NCBI GenBank assembly: GCA_013399875.1
Contig: VXAZ01003270.1
Coordinates: 923,452-987,451, forward strand
Direction of reading: 5' to 3'
Length of the DNA: 64,000 nucleotides
Source of the DNA: Gymnorhina tibicen
Lineage: Eukaryota; Chordata; Aves; Passeriformes; Artamidae
Shown here: one piece after another, positions 23,523-33,961 of the stretch
Position numbering within the stretch: the first letter of the stretch is position 1
Layout of the letters: every line of letters begins with the position of its first letter
Made by a program: the position numbers and the translations under genes
Notes under the pieces: generated by a model
Database searches by the model: none
The model's input: the letters and a program-made list of their open reading frames with translations, nothing else
Told to the model about the DNA's origin: nothing

Positions 23523-24379
23523 AAGGAGGGAGAGGTGGCCTTTTCTTTTGCTGTTCTGTGGCTACCCCTGCAGGCAAGGAAGACACAATCTTCCCAAGAT
23601 AGAGGTACTTAGGGAGTACGCGGCACTCAGATGTCAGATGAGCGGAGATTCACCCAGTGCTCCTCAGAGCCACAGCAGATGTCTCTGGGGCATCAAGCAA
23701 GAAAAGCAGTGAACTAGATTATGTGGGAAGCTGGAGGTCAAGAGATGAGCCACAGCTACGGGAAGGGAAATACGTTACAGTCCTATTTTGAGGGAAATAT
23801 TGGGTGTGAATATGATTTTTTATCCTTGCCAACAGATTTAAAAAAGGTCACAGGAGAGAAAAAAAAAATATGTATGGCACCCAGAGGATATGCTCTTGTT
23901 CCACAAAAACAGCAACCCAATTTCTGTCACCACACATTGATTTTATGACCATCAGTGCAGTGTCAATTTACTTGGGAGAACTGATCAAAGACCATAACTT
24001 CAGAAACTGCTTTTGAGAAACAGCCTAATTCCCTGTTATGGCTGTTTATACCATGAGGGTTCACCAAAACAGTGAGTCATCATTAACCCTCCAATTTATT
24101 TCAATTACTTGATCAAATGCAGCATAAATAATCCAATTAGTATCTTCCAGTTCAAGCAGGCCTGCATAATGTTCTTAAAAAGAAAAAGAAAAGAAAATAG
24201 GAAGAATAGAGAGATTTCTGCCTGAAAGTAGCACACGTTGAGCGAAGGGCTGTTTGGCTCTGATTTTGCTAGGACGAAAATTGTATTGCTATGAGCTTTC
24301 ATAAGTAGGACATTGCAAACTTCAACTTCTCTTAAACCAAAGTAATGCCCTGATACACTCTCAAGTGAGAACAGGCCTT

Positions 24380-24528
24380 CTCCCAGGTGCCTGCCAGAGT
24401 TCAAGAAGACTTTGGACACTCTCAGGCACACGGTGTGTGGGCTCTCCTGTGGAGGAACAGGAGTTAGACTTCGATGATCTTTGTGGGTCCCTTCCAACTC
24501 AGAATATTCTATGATTCTATAGTTCTAG
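24380..24528 (+). mobile_element. CR1 LINE 3' end, plus orientation
   Basis: It contains gagttcaagaagactttgga, ctcaggcacacggtgtg, aggagttagacttcgatgat and gtgggtcccttccaactcag, and ends with the attctatgattctata octamer-type repeats at about 24508-24524. This is the 3' untranslated end of a 5'-truncated avian CR1, of the subfamily ending in ccttgtgggtccc. It is moderately diverged. Confidence 0.93.
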
Positions 24529-26194
24529 GTCCCCTCACAGATTCATCTGTCCAGCTCACCATGTAATTTTGCAGACAATACCAGCAGAAGAAAGCTCTGC
24601 CACAGGAATAAGCAGGGAGCGAGCACTGTAATGATTTGACCATGTTGGGTATAATCAATTTCTTTTGTAAGAAGAAACAGGTTGACACTCCAGTTCCATA
24701 TCCCCACAGCCTCTGGGTCATCTGTGGAGAAAGACAGAAGAAACTTTTACCAGGGCAAGCAGTGGAGATACTTAGCCAGGCAAAGGCCAGCTGCTGCATC
24801 CCATTGTGGAGACAAGCGACGAGTCTTCCCCTGAACCTCCCAAGCCAGGGGTGTGAAGCATGTCCCAGGAGATGCCACATGGGATGTGTTCACTAGGCAC
24901 AGGTTGTACAGAGGAGGTTGTCTTTAAAGAATAAATATAGTGTTGGCCATGACAGAAAAGAAAAGGGATGGGCTATTACAGAAGCGAAATCGTGACCCAA
25001 CCTAACAAACCTTGTTCAGCTGGAAGTGAGAGTTGCCCCCCAGCCACCCCTTTGTGCAAACTTAGAAGGTTTTATTTCTTCACTCCTGATTTCTTAATGT
25101 GCAAATCAGATCTTTGGCATCCCTAAGGCCTGCTCAGGGCATCCCTAGCTCCCCGTACCCATGCTAGCAAGTCTGGCAAAGCTGTCCCAGGAGTGCAAAG
25201 TGACAGGCATAGTTTAGCTGTCCCTGGCACTGGGCATGGCATGTCTGCATGCTCTGGGCACTGGTTTCTATAGCTGCAAGCCACAGTGGGGTAGTGCTTA
25301 CACAGCAGTGGTAAAACGAGCTCCCTACCTTTGCCAGCGACGCTACTCTGCCTCTGGTGGCTACTGACAAAAGCCAGTAACACCTGACATGCTAATGCCC
25401 AATACTCACTTTTTAGATAGATATTTAATTTGCAGCTTTTCAGACAAGTTTGTCTACTTCACACTGCTCACTTGAAGCCAGGATTTCATCCTATTTGAGT
25501 CAATGACAGTATTTCTACTCATAGCAGGGCGGCAGCATTTCAGTCCAGCATTAGTTCTGTCTCTGAGGAGTATCTCTTAGATAATTTATGATGAAAAACT
25601 TGCACCACATTTACTGGAAGAGAGAGAGCTGGAAGCCTACAGAGCTATTGGGCACGGCTCCCTCTTAATGTCCTTGATGCTGAGTGTAGGTCTACCAGCA
25701 CAGTGCAATGCCACGTAGAGCTGCCTGAAATAACTGAGCATCAGAACAAATATACTCGCCACCACAGAGATCTCTGCTTCGCCTAATTAACACTGCTGAG
25801 AAACAGGGCTGATTAACCCGGGCAGAGCGCCACAAAACCATGGCTATCCTGCTTCCAGCACTTCAGCAAACTCATTAGCGCTGTCTTGGGCATCGTTGCA
25901 CAGAAACGAATTTGTGAATGAAGACCTGAAGAAGGGAAGTCATCTGACAAATGCCGCAGCTCTTGGTGGCCCTGATTAGAAGCCGTTCAAAAACTGAGAG
26001 GTGGGGGAGCACATCCATCATGAATCTGAATCACACCCTGCATGTAAGCTTTGCAAAACGGAGGGCTTGTTCCCCCTGCCTCCCCTGGCATGAGAAGCCA
26101 TCAGGATACTCCCAGGAATTATTTGCTGCAAAATGTAGATGCAAGTGCATGCTCCGTATTCTTTCACATGAAGGCACAAAAGATCATCCCTCAT
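24529..26194. other. Unique non-coding sequence
   Basis: Mixed-composition DNA with some GC-richer patches (25130-25370 and 25790-26100, the latter including acccgggcagagcgcc). No gene is recognised. The minus-strand open frames at 25123-25383 and 25164-25370 overlap and resemble nothing known. Confidence 0.5.
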
Positions 26195-26252
26195 GACAGG
26201 GGTTTGGAACTACACGATCTTTAAGGTCCCTTCCAATCCCCAGCCTATTATT
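26195..26252 (+). mobile_element. CR1 LINE 3' terminal remnant, plus orientation
   Basis: The sequence caggggtttggaactacacg followed by atctttaaggtcccttccaa is the last 60 or so bases of a CR1. The terminal octamer repeats have decayed. Confidence 0.85.
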
Positions 26253-27977
26253 TCCCATATCACCAGAGGAAAAGCCTCCTTCTAATAGAGCACTTTTCCT
26301 TCCTAACGATGAACATGATCTAACAGTGATAGCTGACCTAAAAACAGACACAAAGAAATATTGTGTGTGCTCCCATTATAGCCACTGAAGTAGTTATGGT
26401 CCCATTTCATGGAAGGAATATGTAGGTGATAATAACCTTACAAAAATGAAATGAAATGGTGCTGTCACTAATTCCATTTAATGCTCTAACAACATCCAAA
26501 TTAGATGTGCTTATTAGTTCATAACATCTCTTGTTATAATTCTTAATCTCAGATAAATCTCTCCACAATGAGGAACTACTACAATGAGCTAGTAAAAAAA
26601 CAAAACGGTTTGGAAATATATATTCTTAATGGCAATCATGCAAGTGCCATGGCTGCAAACTGCCCAATACTCTTGCCCTTTTGTCACTTTTTCCTAGTTG
26701 TCTATGGTATGCTCTCAGATTTCCCTAAAAATGCCATGCCATATCACTATTACTCTATTTTAAAGGAATTTTGGGGGAATTAGCTTCTTTTGACATATTG
26801 CACTGTGTCATAGATTGTTAAGATGTTCTGAAATTTCAGCATGCTGTTATTTCAGAGTAGTTCATCTGGACATCATTCAGTGATGAATAGGAGATTAAAA
26901 AACCAGTCATATATGAAGATTAATCTCTGCAGTTAGGCAGAGATGTCAACAAAATTAACAGCTTTCTGTCACACTTTCCCTTGTAAGAGTTCAGTTAGAT
27001 TTGGGGAGAAAGAGGGAAGGAATCAAGCCATGATTCCACCAAAAAGATGCTTTGATTTTCCCCAGATTTTGTCAAACAGAAAAAAGTGCATTTAGAAGGA
27101 GAAAGTTATCATTCTAAAGGAATGATCCATTATATATGAGGCAATAAATTAGTAGGAAGGTTAATGCTTCTGACAAATGAAACTTCTCTAAAAGTTTGTT
27201 GGAAAGGATTAATTCATAGCTCAGAAAAACAAAGCAAGAGGCTTCTGTTGTAATGTCCTCTGGCTAGTCTCCATCAGTATTGTCAAATGATTTATTCAGA
27301 TCACTGACAGCACTGAACCTCTAATGATCCACGTGAGCTCAGATTAGTAGACATGATAGACTTAAAACAACAGCGAAAGCTTTCTGTTGCACATGCTCAC
27401 CTCCAATCAGCTGTTTCATGCTTCTGGACATGTATTTAGCTTTATAACCTTATATTTTGGACTAAAAAGGGACTTGTGGCATTTCTTCAGACTTTATCTC
27501 TTGGTGTCTCCACAGACCTTGATTTCTTTAATTCTAAAGTCTAAGGAAGTTTCTCCTTTCCCCTAACCATGTTTCTGAGCATAATGATTACTTGGTCTAT
27601 CGTGTCCAAACTGAATTACTCTATGGGAATCTGATCACAGTTCACTATCCCAGCTCTGCAGGGAACACCTGCCATCTTTCTTCATAGATGATGTCATGGC
27701 AATGGCATCAATGAGTTTAGACTCATTATTTCAGTGTCTCTTTTATCAATATCAGATTAGTAAGGGCAAATGCAGACCTGTGAATCACCAGATTTATGCG
27801 GAGCTCCAGGAAATTAAGATCACAGAGCTCAAAACAAAAGTACAGAATGGCTGGGAATGGAGTCTTTTTGGGAAATAAAACACAAGACCTCTGGATCCTA
27901 CTGACATGCAAAGTTCCAAAAGACAGTAGACAAAATAATGGAAAATAAATTGACCAAAGACAATTAAAGATACTTAT
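26253..27977. other. Unique non-coding sequence
   Basis: AT-rich DNA. No repeat family or gene is recognised. Open frames are at most 84 codons. Confidence 0.55.
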
Positions 27978-28395
27978 CATAGACTCACAGAATGGTTTGG
28001 GCTGGAAGGAACCTTAAAGATCATCCAGTTCCAACCCTCTTGCCATGGGCAGGGACACCTTCCAGTAGATCAGGTTGCTCAAAGCCCCATCCAAGCTGTT
28101 CTTGAACACTTCCAGGGATGGGGCACCCACAAATTCTCTAGGCAACCTGTGCCAATCTCTTACCACTCTCACAGTAAAGATTTTTTTCCTGAAATCTGAT
28201 CTAAACCTACTCTCTTTCACTTTAAAGCCATTCCCCCTTGTACTGTCACTATGTGCCCTTGCAAAAGGTCCCTCTCCAGCTTTCTTGTAGGCTCCTTTAG
28301 GTACTGAAAGGTTGCTCTAAGGTCTCCCCAGAGCCTTCTCTTCTGCAGGCCAAACAGCCCCATCTCTCTCTTTCTGTCTTCACAGAAGATACTTA
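27978..28395 (-). mobile_element. CR1 LINE 3' end with ORF2 tail, minus orientation
   Basis: On the plus strand it opens with catagactcacagaatggt, the reversed CR1 terminus. It then shows ggaaccttaaagatcatcca, ttccaaccctcttgccatgg, tccaagctgttcttgaacac and the gccattcccccttgtactgt region. It covers the 3' untranslated end and the last part of ORF2. The 5' side fades around 28395 near ccaaacagcccc. This is one of the least diverged CR1 copies in the window and is related to the plus-strand copy at 44300-44788. Confidence 0.95.
28014..28220 (-). pseudogene. C-terminal remnant of CR1 ORF2 (reverse transcriptase polyprotein)
   Basis: The minus-strand frame encodes about 67 residues, including HRLPREFVGAPSLEVF and NSLDGALSNLIYWK, the typical C-terminus of the avian CR1 endonuclease/reverse-transcriptase protein. 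It ends ...LELDDL before a stop. The catalytic endonuclease and reverse-transcriptase domains are absent, because the copy is 5'-truncated, so no active protein is possible. The full-length CR1 protein is roughly a thousand residues, so this is under a tenth of it. The frame is open only because this copy is fairly young. Confidence 0.9.
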
Positions 28396-31300
28396 TGTCA
28401 TTCAGGTTTGAGAACCCCAGGAAGTTGTATGGCTGCAGGCATCTTACCCTCTTCTATCACTGCTACTGACCACTGTCAAATACAGGATGAGCGGCCAGAC
28501 TCGCCTCTCATCTGACATGGCAGTGACACCTCTATGTCTTAAACTGGAAGGGAAAATGGCTCAAATTTGGAATATGACTCCTTGAGGGAAAGCCACAAAA
28601 CCACTTTCTCCTTGCAGCCTTCCAGGAAGAGTGCCATGAACAGCTCCCCCTGCCTCAGCTCTCCTCTACACCCCATGCTGCTTCCTTTTACTCCGAAGGC
28701 TTTCAAACGACCTGCATGAACTGCAAAGCAAATCAACTACAAACTACAAACTACAAACAGGAGTTTTTAGTGATGGCCATGACTTAAAACAAAAGCAAAT
28801 CAAAAACCCTGTCAGTAATATTACCTAAAAAAGGGAGAAAAAGAGATAAGGTCTCTGAGAAATCGCCCAGCATCTCCAGTTCAAATCAGGCTCTGTATTG
28901 ATGTGCAGCAGGATAATATCCTTGAGTAGGTTTTAAATTGCTCATGACAGAGGTACATTTCTGTCATTTGGTGCTGTTATTCTTGTCACTTACCCTGCCT
29001 CCCTGTTCTCTCTATGCAGCAAATGATGCCAGTCAATAGTCTGCCTCTTTCACAACAGTTTCTGTGTCTTCTTTCAGACCATGCTAAGAGGTTCTTAAGC
29101 AACTTTCTGAACATTTTTTTTGCATAATTTTCTGCAGTTTGGGGACAAGATTTTAGGAACCAAGGCACTTTTCTCTTCCTGTGTACCAGTTTATCAGGGC
29201 ACAGATATTCTTCTGTCAAGCTTTATAGTAAGGCTCAGAGAGTGGTCAGGAATAAAAAATAGAAAGAATAGAGATATCATTTGCATTAAGAGTATGGCTT
29301 TGTTCTCTGTATTTCAACCTTTTTTCTGTTTTGTTTTTTTTTTCCTGTCTCTATAGGTCATAAACAATCTAAAGAAAACAGAACTGTCCTTATCGACCTG
29401 AATAGCAACTAGAATAATGAGCCATTGCCTCTGACTCTGGTTTCCTTGACTTCTTCATAGCACCTTTTCCCACTGAAGACCTGATTACATAAAAAATTAC
29501 AATTATGTCAGCATCTACATGAATCTTAAACTGAAAATATTCCCACTTTTTACTATCCACCTAACTTACTGAAAAAAAAAACAAACCCTCTGCATTTTAG
29601 TCCTTTTTTTTCCCTCTGGAATTGAAGCTAGGTATGTGTGTTTGATCGGTGTGTTTGCATAATATTCCCAATATGACTGGAACTTACAGGTTAATGACTT
29701 TTAATGCAATTTAACAACAGTTTGAAAGATAATTAGGTTTCTACACATTTCATGAAAATAAATGGATGGCCAGAAGCAGAGGAAAGATCCCATTCATGCC
29801 CCAGCCAAAGGGAAGTACACCAGCTTATAGGCATGAGGGGATATACCTTGAACGAAGCCCAAAGAGAAAAGGTTCAGACGAAGATCATCTTTCTCTCCCT
29901 TCCCTTGATCAGCCAAAAGATACAAATCCAAAGGACACCAGGCCTCATATTTTCAATGCTTACAAAATTATTCTTCTGCCTTCTACTTCAGTTAGCATTG
30001 CAGAGTCCAGCTTTCAGCACCCAGAAGCAGGAGAAAGGATGGACTATATTTTGGCTCATGCTTCCCTATACATATATAAAATTAAAGCCTAAGGATGATG
30101 TAAAAATGAAAGTTAACACAGATAGTCCAGTGCAGTTACTTACATTATTCACTCATCTGCTGTTTATGGAAGTGGATCTTGGTTGCCCCCAACCTTCTCA
30201 CTGCCCTGTAATGTGAGCACTAAATTGATGGTGATTACAGTTATGCATGAAGTTTCACCATGCTGTTTATAGACTAAGCTGCTGGTATTAAAAAACACCT
30301 TTCTTCTTGTAAGGAGGTGAATGCATTATGAGTTGCAGACACAGCCCTTTAGCAAGCTCCAGTTGAAGATTCCCAGTTTGATTTATTTAGGTATTAAAGC
30401 TTCAGTTTTCCACATATGAAAACTAAAAAGGAAAATCTTGCAAGCCATCACTCATATGAATATCACTTATTTTTCTTTTCTCATTGTTTGAATGACTCAC
30501 AGGCAATTAGTAATCTGTGCCAGAGCAAGGATTCTATATGGCCAGATTGTGCATTATTAATTTATGCAGAGTACCATTTACTCACATAACTAGTCATGCT
30601 GATTTCAGGAGGACTACTCACAGGAGTAAAAGTTATTTTGCTTATGGAGTTCTAAATTTCTATCCCAGGAGTATCATGTTTCTGGAAGAAACTGTTAATC
30701 TTCATTTTTTTCCTTGCTTTAGGCAGAAAACTGAACTGAGAGTGTAAGCTATCTTAATTAAATCTGATCTGAAGCTTTGCTTTTCTAGTTAGCTCATGCA
30801 TTCTGATGTGTAAGCTATACCCTAATCACTCCTCAACATAGTCTTCTGGGCGATGATATCTAAATATAACAATTAGTGCAGAAAGGAAAAAAAAATTAGT
30901 TCAGACTAGACAATATAAGAGAAAGATAAACTCCAGGTGGCACAGTTATTTTTTGAAAGACAAAAACTGGATTCCTCAGTGGGAGTCAGTGCTCATAAAT
31001 TAGAATTCTATTTAAAATGTGTCAGTGAAATTTTCATATCTATTTATTTTAATGTCTATCAGCATTTAAAAATTAGTTGAGGTTGTATTGCTATTACAAA
31101 GGTTAAATGAAGAGATTATGAGTTGCACAGATGTTTATGGTTTGGGTTGATAGCTCTGGGACATCCCATTCTGGAGGCATTGTGTTCCAGTTCATTTTAA
31201 CAGTAATTAGAAATACCCCCGTAACGAGGTGCTTGCTGCTGAAAACAACTTCATTAGTTTGGGTGATTTTATTGGTTTCCTTTAGGGTAAGGAATGAGTG

Positions 31301-31909
31301 TTAATAGTTGTAATTTAATAGGAAAATTACCGAAGCAAGGAAGATTCCACTGAATCTTAAATGAGGCATTAGACAGACTCTTTTTTCCAAATAATGAAAT
31401 ATAAAGGAAGAGCAGCAACCTTAAGAATTATCATATGAATGGATTTACCCTAGACCAGATGAGCAATTATGTTTAAATATTTTAGATATCACTTGAAGTT
31501 GTTAGGAGCCTACACAGAAAACATCTATTAGCTTAACAAATTCTGAGGACATTTGGCTGCCTGCTTGAGCATCTGTACACATTTTGACTCTGAACCGAAA
31601 GCCTGCCAGTCAGAAAGGCTGTGTTCTCTTTCAGAGACCGAGAAGGATTTTCTTCCCCTGGCAACGTGATAGTACTCAGCAGGAGAATCTTCTTTAAGGT
31701 ATCACCAATTCCCACCAGGCAAAGCTGCCCTAGTTATGCTGGATCCCATCCTCTTAGGGGGATGATGGATTGATGGTAAACTTGCTAGGCTGCCTGAGCC
31801 GAGCTGTGTAAAGTCACATCATTGCTAGAGATTTCCTTTCTCTGGAATAGGAGGTGTTGCCTACTCTCAGTCTAGGGAACATTTTCTTTCCTGGGTGGGC
31901 ATGTATTAT
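28396..31909. other. Unique non-coding sequence with two overlapping same-strand open frames
   Basis: No interspersed repeat is recognised. Two plus-strand frames overlap in different registers: 29752-30216 (154 codons) and 29766-30092 (108 codons). Neither matches a family I know, and the longest is within what chance gives for this window. A (CTACAAA)n run lies near 28.7 kb. Confidence 0.5.
28734..28758. repeat. (CTACAAA)n microsatellite
   Basis: Just over three copies of the 7-base unit. Confidence 0.9.
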
Positions 31910-32494
31910 TGTATTGGGTCTGGCTGAGATGGAGTTCATTTTCCCCACAGCAGCCCCCACAGTGCCGTGCTTTGCAGTGGTACCTGAAAGGAGCTGATAA
32001 CACCCCACTGTTCTGGCTCCTGCTGAGCAGTGCTGGCAAAGCATCAGGGCTGTCTCTCCAACATTCCCTCACCAGCAGACTGGGGGTGGGCAAAATCTTG
32101 GGAGGGGACACATCCAGGACAGCTGACCCCAACTGACCAAAGGGACAGTCCATACCATATGATGTCTGCTCCGCAATAAAGTTCAGAGAAAGGGGGAGGG
32201 TGTGGCATTCATTACCGTGATGTTTGTCTCCTGGAGCAATCGCTACACATAGTGAAGGCCTGCTCCCTGGGAAGTGGCAGGGCATCATCTGCTGGTGGGA
32301 AATAGAGAATAAATACTCTGCCCATCTATTTGCTTCAGCATACAGTCTTTGCTTTTTCTTTATTAAACAGCTTTTATCTTGACCAATAAGTTTTTTCTAA
32401 CATCTTATTTTGTCCCCACACCTGCCCTGCTAAGGAGGGGGATGATAGAGTGGTTTGGTGGGTATCCATAGCCCAGTCAGGTCAACCCACCGCA
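31910..32494 (+). mobile_element. Solo ERV LTR, near full length, plus orientation
   Basis: It starts tgtattgggtctggctgaga at 31910 and ends aggtcaacccaccgca at 32494, about 585 bases. In the usual family order it contains ttcattttccccacagcagc, tgctgagcagtgctggcaaa, gggaggggacacatccagga, ctgaccccaactgaccaaag and ccataccatatgatgtctgc. It then has an ttattaaacagctttt polyadenylation-signal region at about 32361, and aaggagggggatgatagagtgg. Promoter and poly-A signals of the former provirus are therefore present. No retroviral genes flank it. The 5-base flanks (attat and gtcct) do not match, so the target duplication has decayed or the LTR arose by recombination between elements. Confidence 0.85.
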
Positions 32495-33340
32495 GTCCTA
32501 AATCACACCTAACCTAATCTCTGTCCTCCAGCTCCTACCGAAAATCAGTATGATCTCCAACAGCTGGTCTGGAGGCCTTCTCTGACTCTCCTTTCTGTCT
32601 TCCCTCCCTCCTCTCTAGTCTCCCTCCTGCATCTCATCAAAGATCTCTAAGGCCTCTCTGATGGAATGCTGGTCTCATTAAGAAGAGCTAGATAGAACGA
32701 GGGTGCTCTGTGAAGATGCTGTCTGTGACCTCCTGAGTAGTTAATTCAGGATTCTAGCCAGAGAAAAACATCTTCCTTGATAAGGTAATCCAAAGTCACA
32801 AAAGCAAACGCTCCCTCTGAAGAGATTATCCACTATATCAAAGCCAAGGTCAGGGCAGAGGATAAGCACATGCCCAGTAGGAAGCTGGATACCAGAGGGC
32901 AATTGAAGCAACAAACTCTTGGCAACACAAGAGAGAGCAACTGCTCAGGTTTCACAAGAGCTTTGCCTCTCTTTCTGCCTTCCTGCACTAAGTCCCTGGC
33001 AGAGCAGCTCCCTTGCCCAAAGTTCATTTGTGTTACCTTTACTAGAAATGGCACCCCCTTATCTACTAAACGAAGCCAACTCTGTCTGCCTTTCTGATCT
33101 TGAGAAATTAAAAAAGATGTAGTTCTGGAAGGAGGATGGGAAACATCACTGGAAGAAAGATGCTATTAATATCTTCATCAAAGTTTAGAACACTTCAAGA
33201 AGGTTTGAAGACCACTTACTTTGATGCCATGGTGATTTTTTGCTTTTTTTATATACCCGTTTTATACACCCTTTTAAACAGCTTTTATGTGTCCTTAGTG
33301 CTTTTAGCTCACATACTTGTAATTCCCCAAGTTTGATAAC
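32495..33340. other. Unique non-coding sequence with a pyrimidine-rich tract
   Basis: No gene or interspersed repeat is recognised. The strand is C/T-rich at 32578-32635. Open frames at 32833-33122 on both strands overlap in three registers and look like chance. Confidence 0.5.
32578..32635. repeat. Polypyrimidine tract
   Basis: Roughly 58 bases, almost all C or T on the plus strand (ttccctccctcctctctag in its middle). It could form triplex-type structures, but that is only inference. Confidence 0.7.
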
Positions 33341-33679
33341 TAGCTTAGACCCAAAGTTCCATTAAGCCAAGAGACTAAACATCTTGGGAACCCCGCAGTT
33401 GGGTCAGAAAGCCCCAGACACCAAGGCCCTCTCCAGAACACATTCTGTAAACTAAGATAGGCCCATCCAGGGGGAAAGTTCCTCAGGCCGGGGGCTCCTC
33501 TTGAGCCTCTCATTGGGGAACCTTTGATAGATCTGCTAATGTGCAAGGTCTGTAACTGTATGCGAATCATGGTGCGGGTGCATTTTCAGTGTGCATTCTG
33601 GGGTGCATTTTGGTGCATTCCCCCTAGATGTGATGCACCAAAGGATCCTTAAATAAATACCGAGGTAAAACCCCTTTTT
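33341..33679 (+). mobile_element. ERV LTR, plus orientation, cut by assembly gap
   Basis: The blocks cagaaagccccagacaccaa, gataggcccatccaggggga, aggccgggggctcctcttga and tccttaaataaataccgagg (with the AATAAA signal at about 33653) are those of an avian ERV LTR I recognise. A local repeat of the gtgcattt/tgcattc type (33578-33622) sits upstream of the signal, as is common in this family. The R-U5 end is lost in the run of N. The left border is approximate. Confidence 0.75.
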
Positions 33680-33841
33680 NNNNNNNNNNNNNNNNNNNNN
33701 NNNNNNNNNNNNNNNNNNNNNNNNNNNNNNNNNNNNNNNNNNNNNNNNNNNNNNNNNNNNNNNNNNNNNNNNNNNNNNNNNNNNNNNNNNNNNNNNNNNN
33801 NNNNNNNNNNNNNNNNNNNNNNNNNNNNNNNNNNNNNNNNN
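33680..33841. other. Assembly gap (162 N)
   Basis: Uncalled bases between the LTR and a (GGAGA)n microsatellite. The gap probably reflects a longer microsatellite than could be assembled, and the missing sequence should include the LTR 3' end. Confidence 1.
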
Positions 33842-33888
33842 AGAGGAGAGGAGAGGAGAGGAGAGGAGAGGAGAGGAGAGGAGAGGAG
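33842..33888. repeat. (GGAGA)n pentanucleotide microsatellite
   Basis: About nine perfect units continue from the gap, so the true array length is unknown. This is the second pentanucleotide array in the window that directly borders an LTR. Confidence 0.95.
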
Positions 33889-33920
33889 TTTTATTTCTGA
33901 CAACAGATGCATCTACTGCA

Positions 33921-33961
33921 GCACTTGATGTTTTCATTCTGTGAAGCACTTGATGTTTTCA
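33921..33961. repeat. Short direct duplication, period 25 bp
   Basis: gcacttgatgttttca occurs at 33921 and again at 33946, with exact identity over 16 bases. Confidence 0.9.

Larger units (their letters stand above)
15557..24379. other. Long unique stretch, no gene recognised
   Basis: About 8.8 kb without a recognisable interspersed repeat. It carries simple repeats, a short tandem duplication, a hairpin pair and a CpG cluster, listed separately. A 117-codon minus-strand frame at 16496-16849 overlaps two plus-strand frames in a GC-richer patch and matches nothing I know. Intron or intergenic DNA is the best reading. Confidence 0.55.
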
